From assembly GCF_008727715.1 (NCBI RefSeq), contig NZ_CP044218.1:1798001-1862000 (forward strand): a DNA stretch of 64,000 nucleotides. The letters are read 5' to 3'. Shown here piece after piece: positions 19,032-27,272 of the stretch. This stretch comes from Mesorhizobium terrae. GTDB lineage: Bacteria > Pseudomonadota > Alphaproteobacteria > Rhizobiales > Rhizobiaceae. A program made the translations under genes and the position numbers. The stretch's first letter is position 1; every line of letters begins with the position of its first letter. The notes under the pieces are model-generated. The model was given only the letters and a program-made list of their open reading frames with translations, ran no database searches and was not told the DNA's origin.

Positions 19032-21608
19032 TTATCCGGCCGCGCGCCGCGACCGCGTCGCAGCCGGGATTTCGACGCCAAAGTCGAGACTGGCGGTCGC
19101 GCGGAAATGAACATCGAAGGGGCGGGGGCGCGCGATGCCGAAACCCTGCGCATAGTCGACGCCGATGGTGCGCAGCGCCACTGCAATCTCGCGGCTCTCG
19201 ACGAACTCGGCGATGGTGCGCTTGCCGGTCACCTCGCCGATATGCTGGATCATCTCGACCATGGCGCGATCGATGCGGTCGGCCAGCATGTCCTTCACGA
19301 AACCGCCGTCGATCTTCAGATAGTCGACCGGCAGCGTCTTCAGATAGTTGAACGACGACATGCCGGCGCCGAAATCGTCCAGCGAGAAGCGGCAGCCATG
19401 CGCCCGCAGAGCCGTCATGAAATGCGTTGCGCGGTCGAGGTCGGCAATCGCGCTGGTCTCCGTAACCTCGAAACAGATCAGCGAGGGGGCAATGTCGGTG
19501 CGCTCGAACTGCTCCAGCACATAGTCGACAAAACTGTCGTCGCCGAAGGAAGCGCCCGACAGGTTGATGGCGCAGGTGGCGATCGCGCCGTCGGTGCCGG
19601 CCCGGTCCCGCAGCGCCAGCATCTCGAAGGCGGAACGCACCATCCAGCGGTCGACCAGCGGCATCAGGCCATAACGCTCGGCGGCCGGAATGAAGGCGCC
19701 GGGCGCGATCATGTTGCCGTCGGCGTCGGTTAGCCGCACCAAGAGCTCGACATGCGCGCCAGCCGGCGTGTCATCCTGCAATGGCACGATCTCCTGCGCA
19801 TGAATGCAGAAGCGGTTCTGCTCCAGCGCCTCGCGCAGCCGCTGCACCCAGGCCATCTCGCCCATGCGCTGCTCCAGTTCGATATCGCCCACCTGCTGCA
19901 GCTGGATGCGGTTGCGGCCATTCTCCTTGGCCATGTAGCAAGCGACGTCGACGCTGCGCAGCGTCTCCTCAATCGTCATCGAGGCGTCGGTGAGCCCGAC
20001 AACGCCAATGCTGACGCTGATGTTGAAGGCGCGGCCGTTCCACACGAAATGCAGCTCCTCCACCGCCTTGCGCAAGGTTTCCGCCGTGGTCGCGGCAAGC
20101 TCCGCCGGGCAGTTCTCCATCAGGATGCCGAACTCGTCGCCGCCCAGCCGGGCCAGCACGTCGCCCGGCCGCAATTGCTGGCGCAGCGCCGTCGAAACCT
20201 TGCGCAGTAATTCGTCGCCAGCAGCGTGGCCGCAGGTGTCGTTGACGATCTTGAACTGATCGAGGTCGAGATACATCAGCGCATGCGTCGCCGGACGCTT
20301 GGCGAGCCCCGCCAGCGAAGCGCCAAGCCGGGACTCGAACTCGCGCCGGTTGGCGAGCGAGGTCAGCGTGTCGTGCGTGGCGTGCCAGGACAGCTGCGCC
20401 AGGAATTCCTGCTCGGTCGTGCGGTCGTGGAAAACCAGCACCGCGCCGGCAACCCGCTGGTCGACATAAAGCGGCGCGGCGACCAGGGAGACGGCGATGC
20501 GCGACTGGTCCTGGCGCACAAGGCGCTGCGTCAGGCCATTGCCGTCGAAGGCTTCGCCGGCCAGAAGCCGCGCCAGATAGGCGCTATCCTCCTCGCCTGT
20601 CTCCTCGCTGGCCAGCCGGAACAGATCGTCGAGCGGCTTGCCCTTGGCATCCGCGCTTTGCAGCCCGAGCAGCCGCTCCGCTGCGCCGTTCATATAGTCG
20701 AGCCGGCCATCGGCGTCCGTCGCCACCACGGCCTGTCCGATCGAGGCCAGCGTCACCTGCGCGCGCTTGCGTTCGGCGTTCAACGCTTCCTGGACGGCGC
20801 GGCGCTGCCCGATCAGGTTGGAGGTGCGCCGGATGGCGAGCAGGATGAGGCCGAAGGCGACGACGACGTTGAGGGCGAGCAGCAGGGCGGTGATGTCGCG
20901 CGAGCCGCGCCCGAGCGACTGCGAGAAAGCCTGAGCCAACGGCGCGATCTGGTCGTTGATGCGGCCGATCGAACGGCGCCAGACGTCAAGCTTCGCCGGT
21001 GAGGCGCTGCCGGTGGTGAAGCCAACATTCATGGCCTCGCCCAGCGCCGCCAGTTCGAGGATCTTGGGATCGGCATCCGTCCAGCGCTGCACCGCATTGG
21101 CCAGATAAGGCACGCTGCGGAAATTGCGGAACAGCCAGATCAGGCCGTCGACATCGTCGGGATTGTTGCCGCCAAGCTGCAGCGCCCGCGCGGCGCCGTC
21201 ATAGTCGAGAACCGGCTGCTCCATCAGCCGTCGCGCTTCGCGGTCGGCGAGCGGGATGGCGATGGCGTGGCGGAAACGTTCGAAATAATGCGGTTCGGCA
21301 GTGTTGGCGTAGAGCGTCAGGTAATAGATCGCGTCTTTCTGACCCTTCGTCCAGGCACTCTCGCCGGCCACATAGGCGCGTACCGCCGAGAGCGTGTAAA
21401 GACTGACGCCGGCGATGATGGTCTGGATCAGTACAACGACAATAAAAGGCCAGAGCAGCCCGAGAAGCTGAAATTTCGATCGTATGTTGCCTGGCTTCCT
21501 CACATGCCCTGCGAAACGAACTCGCTCCCTTTTAGCCAGTTCTTCTCCGCGTCCGCCCACGCGAATATTCGCAAGTGCTACAATAGTAAGCTTTAAGATT
21601 CCCTTCAT
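19032..21608 (-). CDS. GGDEF-EAL cyclic-di-GMP enzyme with PAS domain
   Basis: This 858-residue inner-membrane signalling protein has two transmembrane segments (about 48-72 and 235-257) flanking a periplasmic helical domain, then a PAS domain (about 285-405), a diguanylate cyclase domain with an intact GGDEF at 489-493 and a phosphodiesterase EAL domain. The EAL signature is ELLVR at about 621, a tolerated variant; the other catalytic motifs INLSG, FEVTET, LDDFGAG and LKIDG are present, so both activities may remain. The start is uncertain: the first 35 residues look unlike the family, and a GTG at 21503 with AGGG nearby is an alternative. It stands alone, facing nothing related. Confidence 0.9.
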   Translation of the reverse strand: MKGILKLTIVALANIRVGGRGEELAKRERVRFAGHVRKPGNIRSKFQLLGLLWPFIVVVLIQTIIAGVSLYTLSAVRAYVAGESAWTKGQKDAIYYLTLYANTAEPHYFERFRHAIAIPLADREARRLMEQPVLDYDGAARALQLGGNNPDDVDGLIWLFRNFRSVPYLANAVQRWTDADPKILELAALGEAMNVGFTTGSASPAKLDVWRRSIGRINDQIAPLAQAFSQSLGRGSRDITALLLALNVVVAFGLILLAIRRTSNLIGQRRAVQEALNAERKRAQVTLASIGQAVVATDADGRLDYMNGAAERLLGLQSADAKGKPLDDLFRLASEETGEEDSAYLARLLAGEAFDGNGLTQRLVRQDQSRIAVSLVAAPLYVDQRVAGAVLVFHDRTTEQEFLAQLSWHATHDTLTSLANRREFESRLGASLAGLAKRPATHALMYLDLDQFKIVNDTCGHAAGDELLRKVSTALRQQLRPGDVLARLGGDEFGILMENCPAELAATTAETLRKAVEELHFVWNGRAFNISVSIGVVGLTDASMTIEETLRSVDVACYMAKENGRNRIQLQQVGDIELEQRMGEMAWVQRLREALEQNRFCIHAQEIVPLQDDTPAGAHVELLVRLTDADGNMIAPGAFIPAAERYGLMPLVDRWMVRSAFEMLALRDRAGTDGAIATCAINLSGASFGDDSFVDYVLEQFERTDIAPSLICFEVTETSAIADLDRATHFMTALRAHGCRFSLDDFGAGMSSFNYLKTLPVDYLKIDGGFVKDMLADRIDRAMVEMIQHIGEVTGKRTIAEFVESREIAVALRTIGVDYAQGFGIARPRPFDVHFRATASLDFGVEIPAATRSRRAAG

Positions 21609-21671
21609 GAGAGGGGGCTGTTTCCAACCATGCCCACGGCCGGTGGACGATCGTTGGAAAGCACCGCAATC

Positions 21672-22817
21672 CTAGCGGAACCGCAGGTTCCTCCGGCTCA
21701 GCTCGGCAACGGTGCCGCATCCCATCAGTTTCATGGCGCGCTCGATCTCGACACGCATCAGGTCCAGCGCCCGCTCGACGCCGGGTTGGCCGGCCGCCGC
21801 CAGCGGAAACAGATAATAGCGGCCAAGCCCCACCGCCTTCGCGCCGAGCGACAACGCCTTCAGCACATGGGTGCCGCGCTGCACGCCGCCGTCCATCATC
21901 ACGTCTATCCTGTCGCCGACGGCGTCGACGATCTCGGCAAGCTGGTCGAAGGCGCTGCGCGAACCGTCGAGCTGGCGGCCGCCATGGTTGGAAAGCACGA
22001 TGCCGGTGCAGCCTATGTCGACCGCCCGTCGCGCATCCTCGACCGACATGATGCCCTTCAGGCAGAATTGCCCGCCCCAGTGCCGTACCATTTCGGCGAC
22101 GTCGTCCCACGACATGGACGGGTCCAGCATCTCGGTGAAATAGCGGCTGATCGACATGACGCCGCCGCCCATGTCGACATGGCTGTCGAGCTGCGGCAGA
22201 CGGAAACGTTCATGGGTGAGATAGTTGATCGCCCAGGCGGGCTTGACCGCGAACTGGGCAATGCCGGCGAGGTTGAGCTTGAAAGGGATGGCGAAGCCGG
22301 TGCGCTTGTCGCGCTCGCGATTGCCGCCGGTGATGCTGTCCACCGTCAGCATCATCACCTCGACGCCGGCCTGCTTGGCGCGGGCCATCATCTCGCGATT
22401 GAGCCCACGGTCCTTGTGAAAGTAGAACTGATAGACCTGCGGTCCGCTGCTGATCTTGCGTGCTTCCTCGAGACTGACGGTGCCGAGCGAAGACACGCCA
22501 AACATCGTGCCGAACCGGCCCGCCGCCGCAGCCACGGCGCGCTCGCCCTGGTGGTGGAACAGGCGTTGCAGCGCCGTCGGCGAACAATAGACCGGCAGCG
22601 CCAGTTTCTGCCCCATCACGGTCACCGACAGGTCGACGTCGCCGACGCCGCGCAGCACGTTCGGCACCAGATCGCAATGCTCGAACGCCGCCGTATTGCG
22701 CTGGTAGGTAACCTCGTCGTCGGCCGCGCCGTCGATATAGTTGAAGATCGGGCCCGGCAGACGCTGCCTGGCCATGGCGCGGAAGTCGTGGAAGTTATGG
22801 CATTGGGCGAGACGCAT
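21672..22817 (-). CDS. lldD: L-lactate dehydrogenase / FMN-dependent alpha-hydroxy acid oxidase
   Basis: This 381-residue FMN enzyme oxidises L-lactate (or a related 2-hydroxy acid) to the keto acid, passing electrons to the respiratory chain. The (beta/alpha)8 barrel is complete: PGPIFNYIDGAADDE near the N terminus, a central YQFYFHKDRGLN, and the active-site SNHGGRQLDGS with the catalytic His278, followed by DGGVQRGTHVLKAL for FMN phosphate binding. The start at 22817 is the family start and has AAGG upstream; 20 further codons upstream are ignored. Substrate specificity cannot be fixed; lactate is the likeliest given length and overall match. Confidence 0.88.
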   Translation of the reverse strand: MRLAQCHNFHDFRAMARQRLPGPIFNYIDGAADDEVTYQRNTAAFEHCDLVPNVLRGVGDVDLSVTVMGQKLALPVYCSPTALQRLFHHQGERAVAAAAGRFGTMFGVSSLGTVSLEEARKISSGPQVYQFYFHKDRGLNREMMARAKQAGVEVMMLTVDSITGGNRERDKRTGFAIPFKLNLAGIAQFAVKPAWAINYLTHERFRLPQLDSHVDMGGGVMSISRYFTEMLDPSMSWDDVAEMVRHWGGQFCLKGIMSVEDARRAVDIGCTGIVLSNHGGRQLDGSRSAFDQLAEIVDAVGDRIDVMMDGGVQRGTHVLKALSLGAKAVGLGRYYLFPLAAAGQPGVERALDLMRVEIERAMKLMGCGTVAELSRRNLRFR

Positions 22818-22929
22818 GGGGCAACCTTGGCTTCGGCTTTCCCAGCTCGATAGCATATCGACGCGCGACGCGCCCATCCGCCCCCGGCAATCCTTGCAAT
22901 GGCCGCCGCACGAATCGTCCCTGTTGGGC

Positions 22930-23967
22930 TCAAGCCGCCTGCGGACGCCAGGCGATCATGCCTTCCGTGCGCGCCCGAACCCGCGGCGAGGCCAGGCACG
23001 AAGCGACAGCTTCGAAGCCGGCAGCGCCCGAAAAGGCAGCCACCCGCATCGGCGGACTGTGATTGGCCGGACAAAACAGGATCGCCTCGCCGGGACCGAC
23101 GGCGGCAAGGTCGAGGATCGCATCGGAGCGGGTCATCAGGAACAGCGGGCGCGCCTGCGGGCCACGGCGGCGCAGGCGCGCGATCAGAGCCTCCTGGGTG
23201 GCCTGATCCAGACCCTGCTCGACCATGTCGACAACCAGCGCGGCCGGGCGCTCGGCCTCCAGCGCAACCATCAGCGTAAGCAGCGCCGGCGAACGCGACG
23301 CGCCATCCGCGCACAGCCGGGCGATGGCTTCCTCCACCCGCGCGTCCAACGCGGCATCCTTCTCCAGCAGCGCTTTCGCGGCGGCTGCTCCATCGTCGCT
23401 CGATCGCTCCAGGCCGAGGAAAGCAGCGTCGGGAAGCGCTTTGGCCAGCGCCTCTGCAAAGCGCGTCTTGCCGCTGCCCAGCGGGCCGACGATGAAAGTC
23501 AGCGGTCGCGCGTCGCGAAGTTCGAACCGCTCGCCGTCCCAGGGCCAGGGCAAGTCGAAGGCGGCCACGATCTCGCCGGCGGGTCGCAACAACCTCGTCA
23601 GTTCACCGGCGCTGGGGACCTTGCCGCCGGCCAGCTCGCCGCGCAGGCCGCGCACCGTCTCGACGGTCCGGCCGAGCCGGTTGAGCTCGTCCTCAAGCAC
23701 GGCCTGATGGGTTGCCAGCACCGGCTCCAGAGCGGAGGGGTCGCCATTCAGGATGCGCGCCACCTCGACCAGGCTGAGGCCCAGCCCGCGCAAGGCAACG
23801 ATTTCGCCGGCGCGCGTCATTTCGACCGGTCCGTAGGCGCGCCAGCCGGCGCCGGTGCGCAAGGGCCTGATCAGACCGCGCCTTTCATAAAGGCGCAGCG
23901 CCTTGGCGGATACGCCGAGCCGCCGCGCGGCTTCGGCGGGATTGAGGACTTCTCCGGAAATGCTCAC
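22930..23967 (-). CDS. MerR-type DNA-binding domain fused to P-loop ATPase
   Basis: This 345-residue protein starts with a MerR winged helix (LNPAEAARRLGVSAKALRLY, 8-27, then RRGLIRPLRTGAGWRAYGP) and a dimerisation helix to about 115. It then continues as a P-loop NTPase: Walker A GPLGSGKT at 161-168 and a Walker-B-like PAALVVDMVEQ at 242-251. Ordinary MerR proteins end in a short sensor or a GyrI domain, so an ATPase sensor is unusual. The GTG start is supported by AGGAGA seven bases upstream. It lies between lldD and an aldo/keto reductase on the same strand, but with gaps of about 90-110 bp, so the target is unclear. Confidence 0.82.
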   Translation of the reverse strand: MSISGEVLNPAEAARRLGVSAKALRLYERRGLIRPLRTGAGWRAYGPVEMTRAGEIVALRGLGLSLVEVARILNGDPSALEPVLATHQAVLEDELNRLGRTVETVRGLRGELAGGKVPSAGELTRLLRPAGEIVAAFDLPWPWDGERFELRDARPLTFIVGPLGSGKTRFAEALAKALPDAAFLGLERSSDDGAAAAKALLEKDAALDARVEEAIARLCADGASRSPALLTLMVALEAERPAALVVDMVEQGLDQATQEALIARLRRRGPQARPLFLMTRSDAILDLAAVGPGEAILFCPANHSPPMRVAAFSGAAGFEAVASCLASPRVRARTEGMIAWRPQAA

Positions 23968-24059
23968 GAATCGATCTCCTGATTGCCGACCGCCCTCTTA
24001 TCGGGGCGGTCCCAGGGGACGGGTCAAGGTGTTTTTAGCGCATTCCGGACCGCCCGCCG

Positions 24060-25001
24060 TCAGCCGAACACCGGCGGCTCCAGCGCGTCGAGTTCGGCGA
24101 TCTCGGCCGGTGTCAGCGCGAGATCGGCGGCGGCGGCATTTTCCTCGAGATAACGCAGGCGCTTGGTGCCTGGGATCGGAATGACATGATCGCCCTTGGC
24201 GAGCAGCCAGGCCAGCGCCACTTGCGAGGGCTTGGCGCCGTGCCGCGCGCCTATGCGCTCGACCGCCGCGACGAGCGCTCGCTGCCTGGCGAGACCTTCG
24301 TCGCTGAATTGCGGCAGCCTGCGGCGCCAGTCGTCCCTGGGCAGGTCCTCGTGCCTGGCGATGCCGCCGGTCAGCACGCCGCGACCCAAGGGGGAAAACG
24401 GCAGGAAGGCGATGCTATGCTCGACCGTGTAGGGCAGCACTTCGGCAAGCGCCGAGCGATCGAACAGTGACAGTTCCGATTGCACGGCGGCAACCGGGTG
24501 GATCTTTTCCGCCCGGCGGATCTCGTCAAGGCTCGACGCCGAGAGGCCGAGCGCGCCGATCTTGCCGGCGTCGACGGCCTTGGCCAGCGCGCCCCAGCTC
24601 TCCTCGACCGGCACTTGCGGGTCGATGCGATGCAGGAAATAGAGGTCGATATGGTCGACGCCAAGCCGCATCAGGCTGTCGTCGACGGCCTTCGCCAGAT
24701 AGTCGGGGCGACCGTTGTTGCTGAAGCCGTTTTCGTCGAACAGCAAGCCGCCCTTGGTGGACAACACCACTTCGTCACGCCGCCCTTTCAACGCCGTGCC
24801 GACGAGCTCCTCATTCGTCCACGGCCCATAGACGTCGGCGGTGTCGATCAGGGTAACGCCAAGATCGATGGCGCGGCGGATCACTTCAGCCGACGCATCG
24901 TCGTCGCGCCCATGCGGGTCGTAGCCGAAGGTCATGCCCATGGCGCCGAGGCCAATGCGGCCAACCCGCTTGCCGTTCTTTCCCAATGTGGTGGTCTGCA
25001 T
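24060..25001 (-). CDS. Aldo/keto reductase
   Basis: This 313-residue NADPH-dependent oxidoreductase has a TIM barrel with the full catalytic tetrad of the superfamily: Asp53 and Tyr58 (LIDTADVYG), Lys83 (STKGG) and His124 (LYFLHRIDP). The C-terminal IPIPGTKRLRYLEENAAA binds the cofactor phosphate. It resembles the YajO/IolS-like group acting on aldehydes or sugar-type carbonyls, and the substrate is unknown. GGAGAG precedes the ATG. A LysR gene is divergent, 108 bp away, with a shared dyad, so this reductase is the likely regulated gene. Confidence 0.92.
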   Translation of the reverse strand: MQTTTLGKNGKRVGRIGLGAMGMTFGYDPHGRDDDASAEVIRRAIDLGVTLIDTADVYGPWTNEELVGTALKGRRDEVVLSTKGGLLFDENGFSNNGRPDYLAKAVDDSLMRLGVDHIDLYFLHRIDPQVPVEESWGALAKAVDAGKIGALGLSASSLDEIRRAEKIHPVAAVQSELSLFDRSALAEVLPYTVEHSIAFLPFSPLGRGVLTGGIARHEDLPRDDWRRRLPQFSDEGLARQRALVAAVERIGARHGAKPSQVALAWLLAKGDHVIPIPGTKRLRYLEENAAAADLALTPAEIAELDALEPPVFG

Positions 25002-25064
25002 TTCCGCTCTCCAGTGTCTCGACGATGCCCAAACGGGCGGGTCGAACTGGACTTATGCGGCGAT

Positions 25065-25085
25065 GATCGATAATTCCAATCGATC
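25065..25085. promoter_or_regulatory. LysR-type operator between divergent genes
   Basis: GATCGAT (25065-25071), AATTCCA, ATCGATC (25079-25085): perfect 7-bp arms. It contains T-N11-A spacing (T25067/A25079 and T25071/A25083), the LysR-family pattern, 24 bp before the LysR start. Confidence 0.65.
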
Positions 25086-25109
25086 TCGTGTATTTGCGGA
25101 ATAGGCTCT

Positions 25110-26060
25110 ATGGATATACGCGGCATCGATCTCAACCTGCTCACAGCGCTGGACGCGCTGCTGGCCGAACCCAGCGTCTCAGGCGCCGCGCGCCGGCAGG
25201 GGCTGAGCCAGCCGGCGATGAGCGCGACGCTGGCCCGGCTGCGTGAATTGCTCAACGACCCGATCCTTGTCCGGCGCGGCAACCGCATGGTGGCGACACC
25301 GCGCGCCGAGCAGTTGCGGCCGCGCGTACGGGCACTGCTCGACCAGATCGTCCAGACGCTCGAGACCGAGGCGCGGTTCGAGGCCGCGACCTCGACCCGC
25401 CGCTTCCGGATATTGGCCAATGAATATGCGGCGGCGGTGCTGATGGTCCCGCTGATGCAGCGCATTCGCGACGTCTCCGCCGGCATGGTGCTGCAGGTGC
25501 TGCCGTTCGAGGCCGATTTCGAGGAGCGGCTGGCGAGCCACGACTGCGACCTCGTCATCTCCGAGGCAAGCACGCTTTCGACGGCGCGCCGGCGCGAGGT
25601 GCTCTACCAGGATCGCTATGTCTCGCTTTGCCGCGACGGCCACCCACGGCTCGGCGCCTCGGTGACGCTGGATGCCTTTCTCGACGAGGACCATGTCATC
25701 GTCTCGCGGGTCGGCCGCATGAACGCCGTCGCCGACAAGGCGCTGGCAGGCATCGGCCGTGCCCGCCGCATCGCCATGTCGGTGCCGCACTTCCTGGTCG
25801 CGGCCAATGTTGCAGGCTCGACCGACCTCGTCGCCACGCTGCCGGCCAAGCTGGCGCGCTGCTGCATCGGCGCCTACGGGCTCAGGCGGTTCGAAACGCC
25901 GGTGCCGCTGGACGGGTTTGAAATCGGCATGGCCTGGCATGCGCGCAGCGATGCCGACGGCGCCACCAACTGGCTGAAGGGCGAATTGCGCGATCTGTCT
26001 GTCCAATTGCAGGCGGGCTGCGCCGCATCTTCCGAGCCCGCCCTCAGCGGGCGGCCATGA
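25110..26060 (+). CDS. LysR-family regulator
   Basis: This 316-residue LysR protein has the N-terminal helix-turn-helix (DLNLLTALDALLAEPSVSGA, LSQPAMSATLARLRELLNDP) and a periplasmic-binding-like effector domain (about 95-300). It resembles the NodD/SyrM-like branch in the N terminus (MDIRGIDLNLLTALDALL), but that alone does not make it a nodulation regulator. It is divergent from the aldo/keto reductase with a symmetric T-N11-A site between. Its 3' end overlaps the convergent LysE gene by 17 bp. Confidence 0.9.
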   Translation: MDIRGIDLNLLTALDALLAEPSVSGAARRQGLSQPAMSATLARLRELLNDPILVRRGNRMVATPRAEQLRPRVRALLDQIVQTLETEARFEAATSTRRFRILANEYAAAVLMVPLMQRIRDVSAGMVLQVLPFEADFEERLASHDCDLVISEASTLSTARRREVLYQDRYVSLCRDGHPRLGASVTLDAFLDEDHVIVSRVGRMNAVADKALAGIGRARRIAMSVPHFLVAANVAGSTDLVATLPAKLARCCIGAYGLRRFETPVPLDGFEIGMAWHARSDADGATNWLKGELRDLSVQLQAGCAASSEPALSGRP

Positions 26061-26655
26061 AACCGGCCGCGACGATCAGCAGCCCGCCGGCCGAACCTTC
26101 GACCACGCGGCGGCTGCGGTCGCTGATGCCGCCACGCCGGCCAAGCCCGGCGATGGTGAGACTGAGCACCGTATAGACCAGGCCGCACAACGCCACGAAG
26201 ATTGCTGAAAGCAGGACCGCCTGCAGGGCGGCATTGGCGTCATGCGTCATGAATTGCGGCAGGATGGCGAAATAGATCATCATGCCCTTGGGGTTGAGGA
26301 AGGCCGTGAGGAAGCCGCGCCGCAGGCTAGCCCCACCAGCGACGGCGGCCAGCGCGACGCCGCCCGGCCGCATCGCCGATTGCAGCAGCTTCACCGCCAG
26401 ATAGACGAGATAGCCGACGCCAAGCCAGCGCAGCGCCTCGAACAAAAGCGGCGAGGCGGCGATGACCGCAGCCAGGCCGAGTGCGACAAAGGCCGAATGC
26501 ACGACATAGCCGAGGCACACGCCGGCGGTGCCGCGCAGACCAGCGCCCGCGCCGCCCGACAGCGCCTGCGAGGCGACGAACAGCATGTCGGGACCCGGCG
26601 TCAAGATCAGCGGCAATACCGTGGCGGCGAAAAGGATCAGGGTCATCGTTTGCAT
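26044..26655 (-). CDS. LysE/RhtB-family amino acid exporter
   Basis: This 203-residue inner-membrane protein has six hydrophobic segments and the LysE-family signature LPLILTPGPDMLFVASQALS near the N terminus, plus FLTAFLNPKGMMIYFAILPQF in the middle. Members export amino acids such as threonine, homoserine or leucine. A divergent Lrp/AsnC-type regulator gene lies 110 bp away with a symmetric site between, a classic arrangement for amino acid exporters. The start is taken at 26655; a second ATG at 26646 is possible, and neither has a strong ribosome site. Confidence 0.88.
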   Translation of the reverse strand: MQTMTLILFAATVLPLILTPGPDMLFVASQALSGGAGAGLRGTAGVCLGYVVHSAFVALGLAAVIAASPLLFEALRWLGVGYLVYLAVKLLQSAMRPGGVALAAVAGGASLRRGFLTAFLNPKGMMIYFAILPQFMTHDANAALQAVLLSAIFVALCGLVYTVLSLTIAGLGRRGGISDRSRRVVEGSAGGLLIVAAGFMAAR

Positions 26656-26734
26656 GACAGACAGGCTAGACAACGATGCCGGCAATCGGATTGCGAAGAT
26701 GCCATGCTGCTTTTCAGAATTGGCATGATATGCT

Positions 26735-26749
26735 GATTTCAACGAAATC
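26735..26749. promoter_or_regulatory. Candidate Lrp binding site
   Basis: GATTTC-AAC-GAAATC: perfect 15-bp dyad in the gap between lysE-type and lrp-type genes, the length of a classic Lrp site. It lies 16 bp before the Lrp start. Confidence 0.55.
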
Positions 26750-26765
26750 CTGGCATGGAATGCCG

Positions 26766-27227
26766 ATGAAACTCGACGAGATCGATCGCCGTATCCTGCG
26801 TGCCCTGCAGGAAGACGGCCGCTTGCAGAATGTCGAACTGGCCAGAAAGGTCGGCCTGTCGCCGTCGCCTTGCCTGCGCCGGGTCAAGCTTCTGGAGGAA
26901 GCCGGCATCATCGACCGCTATGTCGCCGTGCTCGACCCCGTCCGTATCGGCGTCGGCATGTCGTTGTTCGCCAGGGTGTGGCTGACGGCGCAGGACGCGG
27001 AAACCATCGACCATTTCATGGCGGCGATGAAGAGGCTGCCGCAGGTGATGGAATGCTACATCATGCTGGGCGAGAGCGACGCGCTGCTGCGGGTGGCGGT
27101 GGCCGACCTCACCGAATACCGGCAGTTCCAGGCCACTCACCTGACGCGCGCCAACGGCATCCAGAACGTCAAGACCGACGTGCCGAGCCAGATCGTCAAG
27201 CAGACCTACGCACTGCCGATCGGCTGA
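26766..27227 (+). CDS. Lrp/AsnC-family regulator
   Basis: This 153-residue regulator has the N-terminal helix-turn-helix (MKLDEIDRRILRALQEDGRL, VGLSPSPCLRRVKLLEEAGI) and a C-terminal RAM/ligand domain (LFARVWLTAQDAETIDHFMA onwards). It probably senses an amino acid and controls the divergent LysE-type exporter. The start at 26766 matches the family; an in-frame ATG two codons earlier (26760) is also possible. Confidence 0.92.
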   Translation: MKLDEIDRRILRALQEDGRLQNVELARKVGLSPSPCLRRVKLLEEAGIIDRYVAVLDPVRIGVGMSLFARVWLTAQDAETIDHFMAAMKRLPQVMECYIMLGESDALLRVAVADLTEYRQFQATHLTRANGIQNVKTDVPSQIVKQTYALPIG

Positions 27228-27272
27228 ACGAGGGCCTGGCGCACGCGCCAAGCCCGCAGGTTCGCAAGACGG

